Positions 28,302 to 40,817 of a stretch of 64,000 nt of DNA are shown here, one piece after another. The notes beneath the pieces were generated by a model that saw nothing but the letters and a program-made list of their open reading frames with translations, was not told where the DNA came from and made no database searches. Position 1 is the first letter of the stretch. Every line of letters begins with the position of its first letter. Source of the stretch: Moringa oleifera (taxonomy: Eukaryota > Streptophyta > Magnoliopsida > Brassicales > Moringaceae); NCBI GenBank assembly GCA_021397835.1, contig JAJFZO010000609.1:7442001-7506000 (forward strand), written 5' to 3'. The position numbers and the translations under genes were made by a program.

Positions 28302-29460
28302 CGCTGTGTATCCTACAGCTTGCAGTTTATGCCTACACAGAAACACTCTCTCTCCTCTTGCCACGGCAACGTGGCAAGGGAAAGGCGGGCACTCGACGAG
28401 GGAAATACAGTTGTGGTTGCCAAGAGCAGCGTTTTACCCTTCCTCCACCCTGTCACCGTTTGTGTTGACGAAATGTATTCAAAATCAACGGTCAGAACAA
28501 AAGGATAAGGTGTGCCTTCTGTGGACATGATTGTAGGCTCACCTTGTTGGTCCTTTGAGTAACGCCCGTACTATAAAAGACCGAGACGTTTCTGAAGTTA
28601 AAAGGGGTTCAAAAAAAAAAAAAAAATACAAGAAGGTATCATTCTCTCCCAGAGTTCCTCTTAGTGAGAGTTGCTGCCACTAAAGGTTTTTCTGTGAGGT
28701 TTTTGCAATATTGTATTGAGTTTGAAAGTTTTTTGATTGCACCTTAGCTCATTATGATTTATTTTCTTAGTGAGTCTAACCTTTCCTTGGATTTTGTTTG
28801 CGATCAATGGAGAAAGACATGGTTGAACTCCCATACAAATTTTCATTGAAACAAGTAAGAACTACCTTACCTTGTGCTTTACTTTCATCTGGCAACAAAT
28901 GCTATCAAGACAACTCCAAGGCTAGCAGCACCACAATAACCATTGACATTACCATTAGAGTCAGCGTTTGATGGTCCCTATGAAATCGATCTTGGCGACA
29001 TATATGGAGCTATATCCCTATTTATTGGACGGAAGACTAGTAATCTCAACATTCTTGAAATCATGCAACCTCCATAACCTACATGGTATGACTGAAAGGC
29101 AAATTATACTTACCACAACGAAGCGACTAGGAACAATATAGAAGACTATACAATATTTAAGTTTAAGGTTCATCCTTAGTCAATCATGGGGTCTTGAGGT
29201 ATGATATAGATTCTAACCCAAATGTGGATAATAATCCACTGCCGGTACATGAGCAATTGGCAATTAATATGTTAAAGATTATGAAAGAAGATTTGTTGAT
29301 AACCTCATCAAAGAAACGAAAGCATTATTGATATCATGCTCACTTAAAGTGATAAACCCTCCAACAAATACTGTGCTAAAAGTAGTTATGGGAATATCAG
29401 CACTGTTCCCATGTGAGAATACATACATTATTTCTTAGAATTATGAAGTTCAAATAAAAA
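28300..29460. other. BAG6-like promoter side and unassigned DNA
   Basis: 28300-28500 is relatively GC-rich and should hold the BAG6-like gene's promoter. From about 28600, after a poly-A tract, the sequence has repeat-like character. It suggests an old retroelement, but I found no diagnostic motif and no open frame of note. Confidence 0.35.
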
Positions 29461-30734
29461 AGAAAGAATCCAATGGAGCTAATGTATGTATTCTCATTAG
29501 CTACATTGGATAAAAATTAATAAAAAAAAAAGGAGAAAAGATGGTAGTTAAGGTATTTATTTGTGTGAAAAATGAAAAGAATGAAAGAGAGAGAGAGAAA
29601 AAAAAAAGAAGAGAGATAAAGAATGGATAAAAATAAAATAAAATAAAATAAGAGAAAAAGGAACACTATGAAATAAGTGCTTATTAAGTAAAAAAAAAAT
29701 AAGGGGAGAATTTTTAGTATATAATTTTTTAAAAAAAATAATAGAAAATATAAATAACTTTGATGAAATTTGATATTTAATTTTTTCAAAGTACAGATAA
29801 AAAAATTTAGGTAAATTGAGATTCTTTTTTATGTTATTGATTTACTTGATTTTAATCATATTTAAAAAGATTATGAAATCACTTTAATATCATTATAATT
29901 TAATTTCTTTAAAATTTAAAAAAATAAAATACATTTTCAGTTGTTATGATTCTCGTAAAGTTCATATTAGATTACTAAGAACACGCATTAAACAAGAAAA
30001 AAAACAATTAACGGACTACAAGTAGGGCTAGTTGAGGAAATTGGGAAAAATAACCATTGAAATAGATTAATTAGCTAGCTCAAAAATTACAAATGCAATA
30101 AATGAGGTTGACAAGAATAAAACTAGTATTGAGAAAGGCCATAAAATTTTTAAGTTAACAATTCAAACAATAACAAAAAATTAAAAATGAAAACCCACAA
30201 AACATAACTATTTAGTACGACAATGAGTACATTGGTTCATGCAAGCCTTTTTGGCTTAATTCACCTCCATAATACACAACTTAAACTTACCATGCTTGCT
30301 AAGCCCTTTTTGGAGCATACAACAGCTTGGGGTTCTTCAAGCACTTTGTTATGATCAAGTTCCTAGCTTTGTCATTGAACCTAACATTAATTTGGTATAT
30401 TATTTTAATAGATGGTGCACGTGAGATCTCAATTTAAAACAAGTGCAGCCTCCATTGGAGTCTTGATGGTTATGATTGATAGGGTGATTTGCATTAGGTG
30501 AAGGAGAAATTGAGTATAAGGAAGACGATCAAGTCCACTTCGTAATGATTGTTCCATTCATTCATTAAATCTCAATGTGAGGTCTGGGTTACTCAAGGTT
30601 TTGGTGTATGAAACTCGATATGTCATTAGGGGTCAAGTTACATCTAAAACTTGATGCAACATTGAGGATTGAACTATCTAAAACCCTTCGTAAGATCAAA
30701 ATTAAAGATGTCTGCTGTTGGATTGATTTAATGT
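29461..30734. other. AT-rich intergenic DNA, no gene
   Basis: It contains a 17-bp stem hairpin at 29468-29511 and a purine-rich GA/AAAG tract at 29.56-29.66 kb. An ill-defined stretch leads into the tandem array from 30735. No gene or transposon protein was recognised. Confidence 0.45.
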
Positions 30735-31400
30735 GAGAATTGAGTCGGTCACATTAGGATCAAATTAGTTTTAATGGGAGATTGAAGTCAGTCACATCAG
30801 GAATTGAGTTAATCTAATGTAAGTATCGAGTCGATCACATTGGGATCAAGTTGGTTTTGATGTGAGATTAAAGTGAGTCAAATCAAGAGTTGGGTTGATT
30901 TAATGTAAGAATTGAGTGAAATCAAGCTGCTTTTAATGTGAAATTAGAGTTAGTCATATTGAGAGTTAGGTTTTGGTTTAATGTGAGAATTGAGTTAGTC
31001 ACATTAGAATCAATGTGGCTTTGATATGAGATCAAAATCAGTTACATCCAAACTTAGGTTGGTCTAATATGAGAAATGAATCGTTCACACTGGAATCAAG
31101 CTGATTGATGTGAAATTGGAGTCAGTCACATCGAGAGTTTGGTTGATCTAATATTAGAACTAAGTTAGTCATGCTAAAAGAAATTGATGTAAATGTGAGG
31201 TTAGTCAATTACATTAAAAAGAAGATGTAAATGCGAGATTAAAGTCAGTTATATTAGAAGTTGAATTGATCTAATGTGAGAATTGAGTCAATCACATTGA
31301 GAATAAGATATAGATGTAAGATCAGTCAATCACATTAAGAAAAAGTTGATGTAGATATGATATTAGTCAACCACAATGAGAATTAGGTTTTTGATGAGAG
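30735..31400. repeat. Degenerate tandem array, about 86-bp units
   Basis: Unit starts (GAGAATTGAGTCGGTCACATT-like) occur at about 30735, 30821, 30907, 30985, 31071, 31155 and 31278. Spacings are 86, 86, 78, 86, 84 and 123. Each unit has two related halves, one carrying GTCACATTAGGATCAA and one GTCAGTCACATC. Units differ by many substitutions and small indels, so the array is old. Weaker similarity continues to about 31530. No open frame spans it. Confidence 0.85.
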
Positions 31401-32640
31401 GACGAGGGCAACATAGATGGTGAATGCCACATCATGGTTCAAAATGATGTTGAGATTCCTAATCTTGGGATACCATGTGAAATTATCAACCACATCAAAG
31501 ATTAAGTTTAGCGCAAGGTTAGATCAATCACATCACGTTAAAACGCTTGAAACCTCTCCATGCAATCTCTATCTTACTTTATCTATCATAAAGATTCTTG
31601 ATCTAACATAAAGTAAGGCATGCTTATCAAACTATTCTTAACCTAACATTAGGGATAAAGTATGCTAATCTCAACTTGATATCGAGGTCAAAACTTGATC
31701 TCAAATTTTGATAATAAATCTTAATCTAAAAAGATTTGTTAAAATTTGATCATTTTTTAGCTTTATCCAACTCAATGTTAGAACTAAAATTAGGTGTCTA
31801 AAATCAATTATATTTAGATCCAGATTTTTTTTATCAAGTCTATAATTAAGATTTTTTTTATCAAAATTAAAAATTCAAACTCAAAGTCAAGAATTAGAAT
31901 CTACCGTGAGAATACTTTACCCAAAAGGTTTAACATGCTGGTAGATTTTCAGTTAGCGATAAAGCAATTGATGTGGTATGTCATCATTGGGCAAGCTAAC
32001 GTCATTGAACAAGTTGAAGAGTTAAAGTGGCATGATTTTGAAGGTAGCACATGCAGTGACGCACTTAACAGCAGAATGACCCCCGATTCTCTACCAAATT
32101 AATTAAAATTGAAGTTAAAAATTAGATAGAAGAGGATAAAATGATGAAGTAAACCGTAAGCCTCTTCAAATTTGAAATTAGATAACGTAGTAGTAGCTAG
32201 CCAAACAAACTTGTTCTTGACCTTCGCATAGTGAAGCAGAACACGTTAAGCTCAATGGGGGAGATTACTGGGTGCACAGCACTTTTTTCTTTCAACTGTC
32301 GTCTAATGCTAACGTGCGCCATCTTCATGTGAGGAAAAATATCCTTCACTCTTAATTTTGATAAGGATAGCAAAAAGAAAGATAAAAAGTGAAGAAGAAA
32401 AAATTGTTGAAAAAGGGAGAAAAATGGAGGGAGGGATTGATGACACAACAAAGAGAATTGCACGATGCTACAAGGAGAGAGAGGGAAAAAAAAAGTAAGA
32501 TTTGTGATCATAAGAGTAAAATGATATTAACGCAATAAAAAAAAACTAAAATCATAGAAATTAATAATTTTGAATATCTTTTTAAAAATAAAATTGTTTT
32601 CAATAATTGACTTTTAAAATTTTATTAAAAATTGTTTAAT
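31401..32640. other. Intergenic, no gene
   Basis: Edges of the tandem array continue to about 31.5 kb, followed by AT-rich sequence. No protein-coding or RNA gene was recognised. Confidence 0.45.
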
Positions 32641-32780
32641 AATAATGTTCTGAAAGTCCGGGAGACGGATATGAGCAGCTCGGAAACATAAGGCCACAAG
32701 CAAAAGCAGATAGAGTGAAAATACCCAACACAGCTCTATCTTCATCAACTGTCTGAAGTTTCCTTCACGATAAAACCGTC

Positions 32781-33872
32781 ATGGCTGCTGCTACTCTTAA
32801 ACCTTTGCTTCCACTGTCTCCGTCATTGAAGCAGCCCATTCCCCCCTCAACTTCATGGGTTTCCTGCAAACCCATTTCAGATTCAATGCCTTCGTTGGCC
32901 CTTTGGCAATACGCAAGGCGGCAGCAAGGACAGTTTGCCGTCTCTGTTGCATTCAATCCTTCGGGCAATTTCGATCTTTCGCTTTATGACGATGAAAATG
33001 GTACCCGCTCTCTATCACGTTTTCTTATCTGCTTGGCGTTAGTGACATGAAATTTCAGTAATGTTAGAAATGCCTAATTGGAAGTTTTGAATAGAATTTA
33101 ATAATGAAGTTCTGTCAATGGCAGATTCAACTAAAGTTGAACCTCCAATGCCTCCAACTGAAGGCCGATTTGATGTAGTTATTGATAATGATACCATTCG
33201 AGGTCTCGATTTAACCCCATTTCACAATGCTACTGGGATCACCTCACCTTCTACTGGTAAGCATCATATGAGCAAGCTATTTCATTTTTGATTCGAAACA
33301 GTCATGTTATATATCGCTCAGGAACCGTTTGTATAAATGTCATTGTAGCTGAGCCAAAAGAGTTTCTTGAACGCACAATTGGGTTTACGATCAATTATAC
33401 AAGAGAAGACCCACATGATCCTAGAGAACTGTCAGAATTCCCTGATATAAGGTTGTGGTTTGTGAGGCTGGATGCTACGTATCCATGGATCCCAGTCTTG
33501 CTGGACTGGCGAGCTGGGGAGCTTGCTCGTTATGCAGCCATGTTAGTGCCCCACCAGGTAATGCATGATCACTGAGAAAGAAAGAGAGAGAGGGTTGTGT
33601 AACATTTGACGACCTGAATTTTTGTGTTATTATATTGGCAGATGAGTATGAGAATGGGCGTTGTGTTTAATCCTGAGGCACTTGAATTGTTTATCATGAA
33701 GAAAGTTTTTGTAGTGTATCCTTGGTTGAAGCTGCATAATATTCCAAAACCTAGATTGAAGACAAGTGACATGGCTAGGATGCTTGGATTCGGCATCGGA
33801 GATGAACTGTTTGACTTGATTGATCAGCACCCATTGGATCCCATCATAAACATGGAAAGTTTTAGAGACTGA
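32781..33872 (+). CDS. CRR6: Chlororespiratory reduction 6 (CRR6), NDH-complex assembly factor
   Basis: Exons 32781-33000, 33125-33256, 33349-33557 and 33642-33872 give 263 residues; all introns are GT-AG and phases agree. The first ~50 residues are Ser/Pro/Lys-rich and hydroxylated, as in a chloroplast transit peptide. The mature part is the CRR6 (DUF1817) domain shared with cyanobacteria: GRFDVVIDNDTIRGLDLTPF, GFTINYTREDPHDPRELSEF, IRLWFVRLDATYPWIPVLLDW, GELARYAAMLVPHQ, then NPEALELFIMKKVFVVYPWL and the MLGFGIGDELFDLID end. In Arabidopsis CRR6 is a stromal factor needed to assemble subcomplex A of the chloroplast NADH dehydrogenase-like complex, which drives cyclic electron flow. The ATG is the first in frame and the length fits the family. 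No defects were seen. Confidence 0.93.
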
Positions 33873-34285
33873 CACAAGAATTCAATTAGCTATTCTCCTG
33901 CTGGTTACCTCTATGATCGATTGTAGAGCAAATGTCTCTAGAAGTCATGAACCTACTGCCTCTCTCATGGATGAATCAACGCCCTAAAGGAGCTGCAATG
34001 GAGAATGGAGATTCACCATAGCAGTAGAGAAATTTCTTCAAATTGATTGAAGTTTATAACTTCAACCTCCTGCATTACAACGAAGTCTGTACATATTAGG
34101 AAGATTAGTCACTTTAATTTGGCATCCATTGAGTTCTCTTAAGGTACCGTGGTTATCACATTTCAGTATTGATTGCCTACACTGTAATTCTCTGTAGTTT
34201 ATGGTTCATCAGTAAACTTATGACCCTGCTCTCTTTATGCTAGACATACAGGTATCATCTTTGTCATGAATTGAATTATTTTTCA
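33873..34285 (+). other. 3' flank of CRR6
   Basis: This lies between the CRR6 stop codon and the Harbinger-like element and should contain the CRR6 3' UTR. No other feature was seen. Confidence 0.5.
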
Positions 34286-35391
34286 GGCCGTCTCCAACGA
34301 AAACGGTAAAACGGCATTTTACTTTTAAAAACAAAATAAAACCGTCTCCAACGATACAGTAAATTGATTCCTTCAATTTGGTGTGATACTGTAGCTAAAT
34401 CAAATTAGTAAAATTTTAAAATAACTTTTTTTTATAAATTACTTTTTTAAAATTTTTGAATTAAATATATTTTTATCAATAATTTAATAAATATATGATA
34501 TTATTAAAAAAAAATTATATCATTAAGAATATCTCATTGAAATCTTTAAAATGAAATTAATATTCAATATGTAATTTTATTTTATTTAAATTGATAATAA
34601 TAATAATTTATTTAATTAATAATAAAATTATATATATTATTAAAATTATTATTAAAAAATATATAATAATTTAAAATAATTTAGAATTTATGATATAATT
34701 TAAATTTTTACAAGAACATGATAAAAATAATTTTTTAATTGATAATACAGTACAATAAATATAACAACACATTAACGATTACAACTTAAACTGAAATTAC
34801 AACATTAATTAAAATTAAAATATTTCAACAATAATAAAGTAACTTTAGAACTATTTAAAATGTGAAAAAGTCATCTCCACTTCCTCTTACACCACCAAAA
34901 TATTGATCAAAAGGATTAAATGATCCACTCACTGCTTCAGATTAGTGATCTCGACCTCATTTTGCATAAATTTTTGTTTATTCATTTCGAATAACTTCAC
35001 GCAATATCGAATCTTTTATAGAATCAACATCGTTCTCATAATTAAGTTAAAATTATGATAAAAATATTTTTATGAAATTTAATTGATAAATTATTAATTT
35101 CAAAATTACTAAAAATTATAATTTATTATATAATATTAATTTTTTAAAAATATATAAATATAAATATAAATTTTAAATTATATTAATTATTTTAAAAATA
35201 TTTGTAAATTAATCAATATATATAAATATTTTTATTAATAATTATTATTTATATTATTAAAATAATATTATAATATCAATTTGATGTAAATGGGTTGAAG
35301 ATGAAAAAAATTTGGTGTCGAAATATTCTAAAAAAGTTATTTTTTAACATTAAATTGATATTAAATTTAATGTATAGGATTGGAGATGGCC
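34286..35391. mobile_element. Non-autonomous PIF/Harbinger-like TIR element
   Basis: The left end GGCCGTCTCCAACG and the reverse complement of the right end, GGCCATCTCCAATC, form terminal inverted repeats. TCA flanks both sides (34283-34285 and 35392-35394), a candidate 3-bp target duplication. End sequence, TIR style and AT-rich 1.1-kb body fit plant Harbinger-related elements. The minus strand around 34.86-35.02 kb shows a short decayed coding-like stretch (NPFDQYFGGVRGSGDDF), but no transposase survives. The usual Harbinger target is TWA, so the superfamily call is tentative. Confidence 0.6.
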
Positions 35392-35394
35392 TCA

Positions 35395-36840
35395 CCTAAG
35401 ATATTTCTGTAACTTTTCTACAGAAATATATCCATTATCTGTCCCGGTGAAAAATCAAGCTGAATGGAGACGTGGGTGAGATCAAATGGGCCCAAAGAAA
35501 AACAGACCCAACAAGCACCAACCTTGGATCATGGATCTAACCTTGAGGACGAAGTAGGACTGCATAAAGCTGCCATCACCCAGAAGCCCAACTGTCGGCC
35601 ATGGCCGAAGGACGATGCAATCTGAGCCCAACCACCGGGGACATAACACCCCAGTCCTGGGATATGAACCACTGTGACGGACCAAAAGGACCCAGAGGAC
35701 CAACAGCTATCATAAGAATACTAATTAGACAAATCTTAGGCTAAGTGATACAAGGAAATTATATGATTTAGACAAGTTTCAGATTAGAAAGTTATTTGGA
35801 TAAATTACCATATAGTAACAGAAAGAAGGAAAAAAAATTAAATCTGATTTATTTTTTTATTGAATTAACATTTGTCAATACATTCTTGAAATTGATAAAA
35901 ATCACATCAACAAGAAATCTTGACATTGATTTTCTTTTTCTAAAGATTGTTACAGTAAAACTCTCTGAGAGTTGCCAAAAAAAACATGTTTTCTTTTGTC
36001 ATGGACTCGTCCATAAAGAAAACAGATGCTATATTTACATTGCTTTATAATTTCGTGTAAGATTTCACCTGGAAAAACCTGAATTTTCCAAAGACATCTG
36101 TTGTCCGCAAAGTCTCACAAAGAATAAATGTTGTTACAATATCATCAATCATTTAATAGGCTACCCCATATATATTCTTCTTGCTCTTGTATTTAGCCTA
36201 AGAAAGTAAGAACTTCTTAGCTTTCAAGCTTTTTAATGCTTGTTTCAAATGGAATTTTTGCAGCATGATAGGACTTTTTGAGTAGTCTTTAATTTTTGTT
36301 TTGCCATGTAAGTTTAATTTAGAGAAGCTTTCCAAGCCAACACGTTATCTGCGATTAAATCAATTGATCGATCAATTTCAATTAGTTCCGTCTAAATTTA
36401 ATGAAAAATAAAATGTCAAAATCCTATTAAAAATGGTGAGAATCTTACTGATCTAATTAAGTTTTAGAGACAGTATTAATTTCTGTGGCTCCACTGATCA
36501 GAAAACCTCCATTTAATTTTTACCTAACCTAAAGAATAACAAAAACAAGAGCAACTCCCAACAGATGAATGCAAGATGTGTACAATTATTTGATACCGGC
36601 CATGTCTCTTTCCAAAAATTTCTTGTCGAAAATGGTCTGATATGTGCTTATTCTCCCATGTATAATCCCGTGGTATATAGTTTCAAACTCTTGTTCTCAG
36701 ATAGGCAGAATCAAATAAAATTTAATTAATGATCTCTTTTCAAACTAATCATCAATCGATCCTTGTTTCTTTAATTAAGTAGGTAGGGAGTAATATCAGT
36801 CTATCAAACTCCATGAAACCATGCAAAACCCCAAAAGACT
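35395..36840. other. Intergenic, no gene
   Basis: 35.45-35.70 kb is noticeably more GC-rich than its surroundings, with no recognisable protein in either strand. The rest is AT-rich. Nothing further is supported. Confidence 0.4.
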
Positions 36841-37440
36841 AGTCATCTCTCGACAATGAATTTATAAATGGCTAGGGCTAGGACCGTAATGCCCATGTGA
36901 CGATGTACCAAATTGAGGAACATATGTATAAGTCAGTGTTGGTAACAAGTAGGGTATGGTAAGGCACATCAAAGAAACCAAACGCCGGGTCTTCGTCTTC
37001 ACTGGAAACACGAAATATGGCAATTAATGATCTTAGTGAAAGACATTGCTGTGCATGTTGCATTTAATTTGCTTATACGTATGTTAAGCATGCAACACTT
37101 GTCTAAGACAAGATCACTAACGTTTCAACAGATATGACTGTGTAGGGTTGTGTGTTTTGTTTTTTGTTTTGCCTTGCATGCATCCATGTGTGCAGGAGAT
37201 GGGTTCCTACTCTCAGTTGACCATCTGTTCTAGGGTTGGCAGGAGCTACAGGAGCTGGCACACATAGCCCTTCTTCATATTAGGGTTTCAAAAGTTAGGA
37301 TTAATCTGGATCGATCAAGGCTTGACATTAATCTTCTTTTCAGACAACTAATTCAACTGTTCTTCGACATCATTTACAGAGAATGTAAACAGTAAATAAT
37401 ACTAAAAATGAGAAGGAACTTTTGAAAAACTAGCCGTAGA

Positions 37441-37791
37441 TTAGAAACCAACCATATCCGGCCTGCCCCCACCTCTTTTCCTTTTTGTTTTTCCTGGAAA
37501 CTTGCTTTTGGGAGGCCTTTTACTTGTGTGCTCCAATTTATGTCTTATTCGGCTATTTTCAGACAAACCTATGAGTCGGTCAGCACACTGTCCGAAAGCT
37601 CTCAAAAAAGCTTCCAAGATAATCAATATTGAGCAACTTAAATTCCACAACCACTGCTTATATATGAACCAAACACTCAGCATCTTCAGATCACTAACAC
37701 CCTCTTTAATAGCCTTGTTCTTATCACTCAGAGAATGATTACAAGAGCTGTTGACTTTCGTTAAGTCCTCAGGCAGCAGATTTTGACTTTA
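37441..37791 (-). other. Unassigned open frame of about 117 codons
   Basis: On the minus strand a frame is open from just after a stop near 37800 down to a stop at 37441. It contains LPEDLTKVNSSC, a hydrophobic stretch (WNLSCSILIILEAFLRAF), CADRLIGLSENSRIRHKLEH and a very basic end (SKRPPKSKFPGKTKRKRGGGRP). An ATG occurs at 37683. I do not recognise the family. It may be one exon of an unannotated gene, a decayed exon or chance. Nearby, 37001-36856 on the same strand has a good acceptor (TTTCCAG) leading into another open stretch, but no donor joining the two could be chosen. Confidence 0.2.
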
Positions 37792-38524
37792 ACGAGGTCG
37801 GCAATTCTCAAATTAATGGTAGACTCGAAAAGACAGAGACTTGTCACCTTTTGTTGAATGAGATTTCAGTTTGAAGGGGATGCTTATTTGATTCCATGTT
37901 TATAGACCATGATAGATCTTTGAGTAACTCTTGAGATTATCTGTAAAATGACATGAGGTCTTGATCACATAAATTTCATAGATTGATTGTGCCGATTTCA
38001 ACGATTATGTCATGTGTAGTTTTTATCCGATTAACTTTGTGTCACATTATCATCTATGATTTATTTTTATTTTAATGTTTGAGTATAATTGCTTGATAGC
38101 AAGATTATTACCATCCAAACGGGATGTTTAGACTCCACAATTGTGCTTCATGATTAATATACAAAATTGGGTTTGCTTAAGGTTATCTAAATCTTTCTAC
38201 AATGAACTTTCGGAAAAACTTAATCAACCAACCTTCCGGATTGGATTGTTTTGTAATAATTGGAACATAACATTACAAAACACGTAACCAAGAAGAAGAA
38301 ATAATAGAGAGAGAGAGGAGTCTTTAATTAGTGGTCCAATCTCTCCCGATGAGTCGCAATGACACACTAATGTGATGTCGGTTTGTCGGCCGATTTCTCT
38401 CCCTCGATTTGTTCTTGTTATTTTGGATTTATTCCAACATTATATTCAACATTAAGTAAAGTCACGTGTTGATTACAACTTTATATTTGACCTCTTATTT
38501 AATATCATTCTAGCTTATGGATCC

Positions 38525-38553
38525 TCTCTCTCTCTCTATATATATATATATTA
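38525..38553. repeat. CT/TA compound microsatellite
   Basis: A CT run passes directly into a TA run in intergenic DNA. Confidence 0.85.
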
Positions 38554-39647
38554 ATTATATGCACTAAACTTTTTGACGTCCATAAGCTCGGGTTTATCTA
38601 AAATAATCATTAAACATATTTTCTGTCATGAATTAACCAAGATTCAGTGAGAGTTCAAAGGAATAGCAACATATACTAATTGCTGTGAAATCACTAGAAA
38701 GGAAGTTAACATGCGAAGACAAGGGAATCAATTTTAAAATTGTCAATGCTTAATTGAGATATGAGATTTTAAAATTAAAAAAATTATAATATTATTATAA
38801 GCTAATGAAAATTTATGATTATAGATTCATACTTAGCCTTTTTCATTAACTTCAAAAATAATATTAGATGAGATGGTCACCCTTTATCAAATCATATATC
38901 ATACATTAATCTATAATATTACTGCATGCTTTGTTATTCAACAAATGTTATATTTTTACAAAAAAAAAAAAAAAGCACCATCATGTGGAAATTTTGAAAT
39001 TTGTTTGTTAATTTGAAGTTTATATAATAATAAAATAATTTTTTGTTGATTTCAATTAAACTGAACTTTTGAAAAAATATTGATATTATAATTTAATAGA
39101 ATAAATGGTTATTATTTTTTCTTATTTGTATTAATATAATAAGTTATAATTTTTTTATTTATTTCTTAAAAAAAAAAACTCGAGATGACTGAAAATCAAG
39201 AAAAATAGATTAATCCATAGAAAAGTGCAAAAAGTGATTCCAACTATGGTTAATGTGGCCTTTTTGAAGCAAATGATTGGTTAATTGTTTCCAAAGTAAT
39301 TCTCAATGATTGGTGCGGTCCACTCCACACACCAGTTAGTCTCTTCCTTTAATTAAATACATAAACTAATATTTACTGATCATGCTTATATCAAACATTA
39401 ATTAAAATTTTATCATATACACTAAAATGTCCTTTTTACTACTAAGATTAATATAAAACATTATTTCCCCGGTCATTTAATGTAATTATAATATTAAAGA
39501 TATTGTCTTTTTTTTAATTTTAATAAATTTATGGGCATGGAGATGATCACCCAAAGCCATGAGATAATTTCTTCGTCGCCGACAACGAGCCCATAGGATG
39601 TTGTTCTGCCGGCCTGAAGGAAAACATGGCTCGTGATTCCGCAGAAC

Positions 39648-39756
39648 CCACGTGGGCTAACTTGTCTTGCCACATCATCTTCTTCAAGGACCATGATTTG
39701 GACCTCCACGTGGAGTGCCCTCTTCTACTGCACCGACAGCCAAAGAGCCACGTCAG
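39648..39756. promoter_or_regulatory. Cluster of G-box/ACGT motifs
   Basis: The palindrome CCCACGTGGG lies at 39648-39657, CCACGTGG near 39706 and CCACGTCA near 39750, all in a locally GC-rich stretch. Such motifs bind bZIP and bHLH factors in plants. Which gene they would serve is unclear; the nearest annotated start is the peptide gene 1.2 kb away. Confidence 0.35.
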
Positions 39757-40309
39757 CATATGGCAAATTTTGTAACAAATGGGTTACTTCCAGCGTTGCC
39801 TGTCACCGTCGTATTAACTCCCCCTGTTCCCTTACCGCTACACGGCCACCCCTTGTCTCTGCCGGATGCTGATGTGGCAGCCTCTGATTCATTACCCATT
39901 GAATGCCACTACCGCTGCACTGCGGACGTTGCTTCACCAAGTTGCAACAAACCACCACCTTGTATGTATTATGTTTGGTCCTTCACCACTCGTAATTTTA
40001 TTTTTTTTCACAGTGATTTTTTAAACTCAAATTAAATTTTAAAAATTTAAATTTAAATTATTAAATAAAAATTTATGAATATAGATTGAGATATTGATGA
40101 AGAGTCCCATCTGTCATTGGAATAGGTCCGACCATGACTCACACAGGCTAACATGGAAAGAAAGCAAACAAGACAACTCATAGCGATCTGATCTGATTAA
40201 TCATTCCAAAAGGGGATGCCCATCTGACTATAGCCGTCCGATATGATTATCCCCAAAAGGTAAAAAGTGATTTGACTTGCCAAAAATGTGGGACACCCGG
40301 ATGATGATG

Positions 40310-40329
40310 ATGATCATGACCATGATCAT
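40310..40329. promoter_or_regulatory. Perfect inverted repeat upstream of the GOLVEN/RGF gene
   Basis: ATGATCATG and CATGATCAT are separated by AC and are directly preceded by three ATG/GAT repeats. It lies about 660 bp upstream of the ATG. A protein-binding palindrome is possible but unproven. Confidence 0.3.
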
Positions 40330-40806
40330 GATGGAAGAGAACAGTCAACAAATCAATAGTATCAATCTGATTACACACACCAAAAAATGACTGCATTAGT
40401 TGAGGAAGCAGGGCAAAAATCTAAGCAGCAGGAATCAGAAAATCCTCTCACAGTACCCCAAAAGGGTAGGGCAGTGGAGGAAATCAACATTCAACAGACC
40501 CAAAGTGCACTTGCTTTCATTGTTCATGGTCATTCCCTAAGTTTTCTTTGTCTTTCTTGCCCTATTAAAAATACATTTCTGTCCCCCATGTTAGGGTTCT
40601 TGAATCTTGGGGTACCCCCTCGCAACAAGACCCAGACCCCATTATTGCTTAATGGGGTCCATAAAATGTTTAGTAATTTCCATTGAGAAACAGTTTGCAC
40701 TTTACCCATGAAGAAAGACAAAGGTCGAGAAGAAGAGAAAGTGGAGGAAAAATCCCACTCTTTCAGGTTAAACTCTACTTGAAAGTAGGCCCCATCGCCA
40801 TGTACA

Positions 40807-40817
40807 TATATATAAAT
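40807..40817 (+). promoter_or_regulatory. TATA box of the GOLVEN/RGF gene
   Basis: TATATATAAAT lies about 155 bp before the ATG at 40969, giving an expected transcription start near 40840-40850 and a leader of about 120 nt. Confidence 0.55.

Larger units (their letters stand above)
37800..40800. other. Intergenic with upstream region of the GOLVEN/RGF gene
   Basis: No gene was recognised. It contains a CT/TA microsatellite (38525-38553), a GC-rich island with ACGTG motifs (39.57-39.96 kb), and an inverted repeat (40310-40329) within the last 700 bp before the peptide gene. Confidence 0.45.

Noticed and set aside
28252..28530. Overlapping open frames in all directions around the CT microsatellite
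   Set aside because: They are produced by the CT/GA repeat and the promoter region, not by protein-coding sequence.
29517..29789. 90-codon open frame on the minus strand
   Set aside because: It consists of low-complexity Phe/Leu/Tyr runs read from AT- and GA-rich simple sequence.
39494..39759. Two overlapping minus-strand frames in the GC-rich island
   Set aside because: Neither is recognised, both are short, and the GC-rich composition alone favours such frames.
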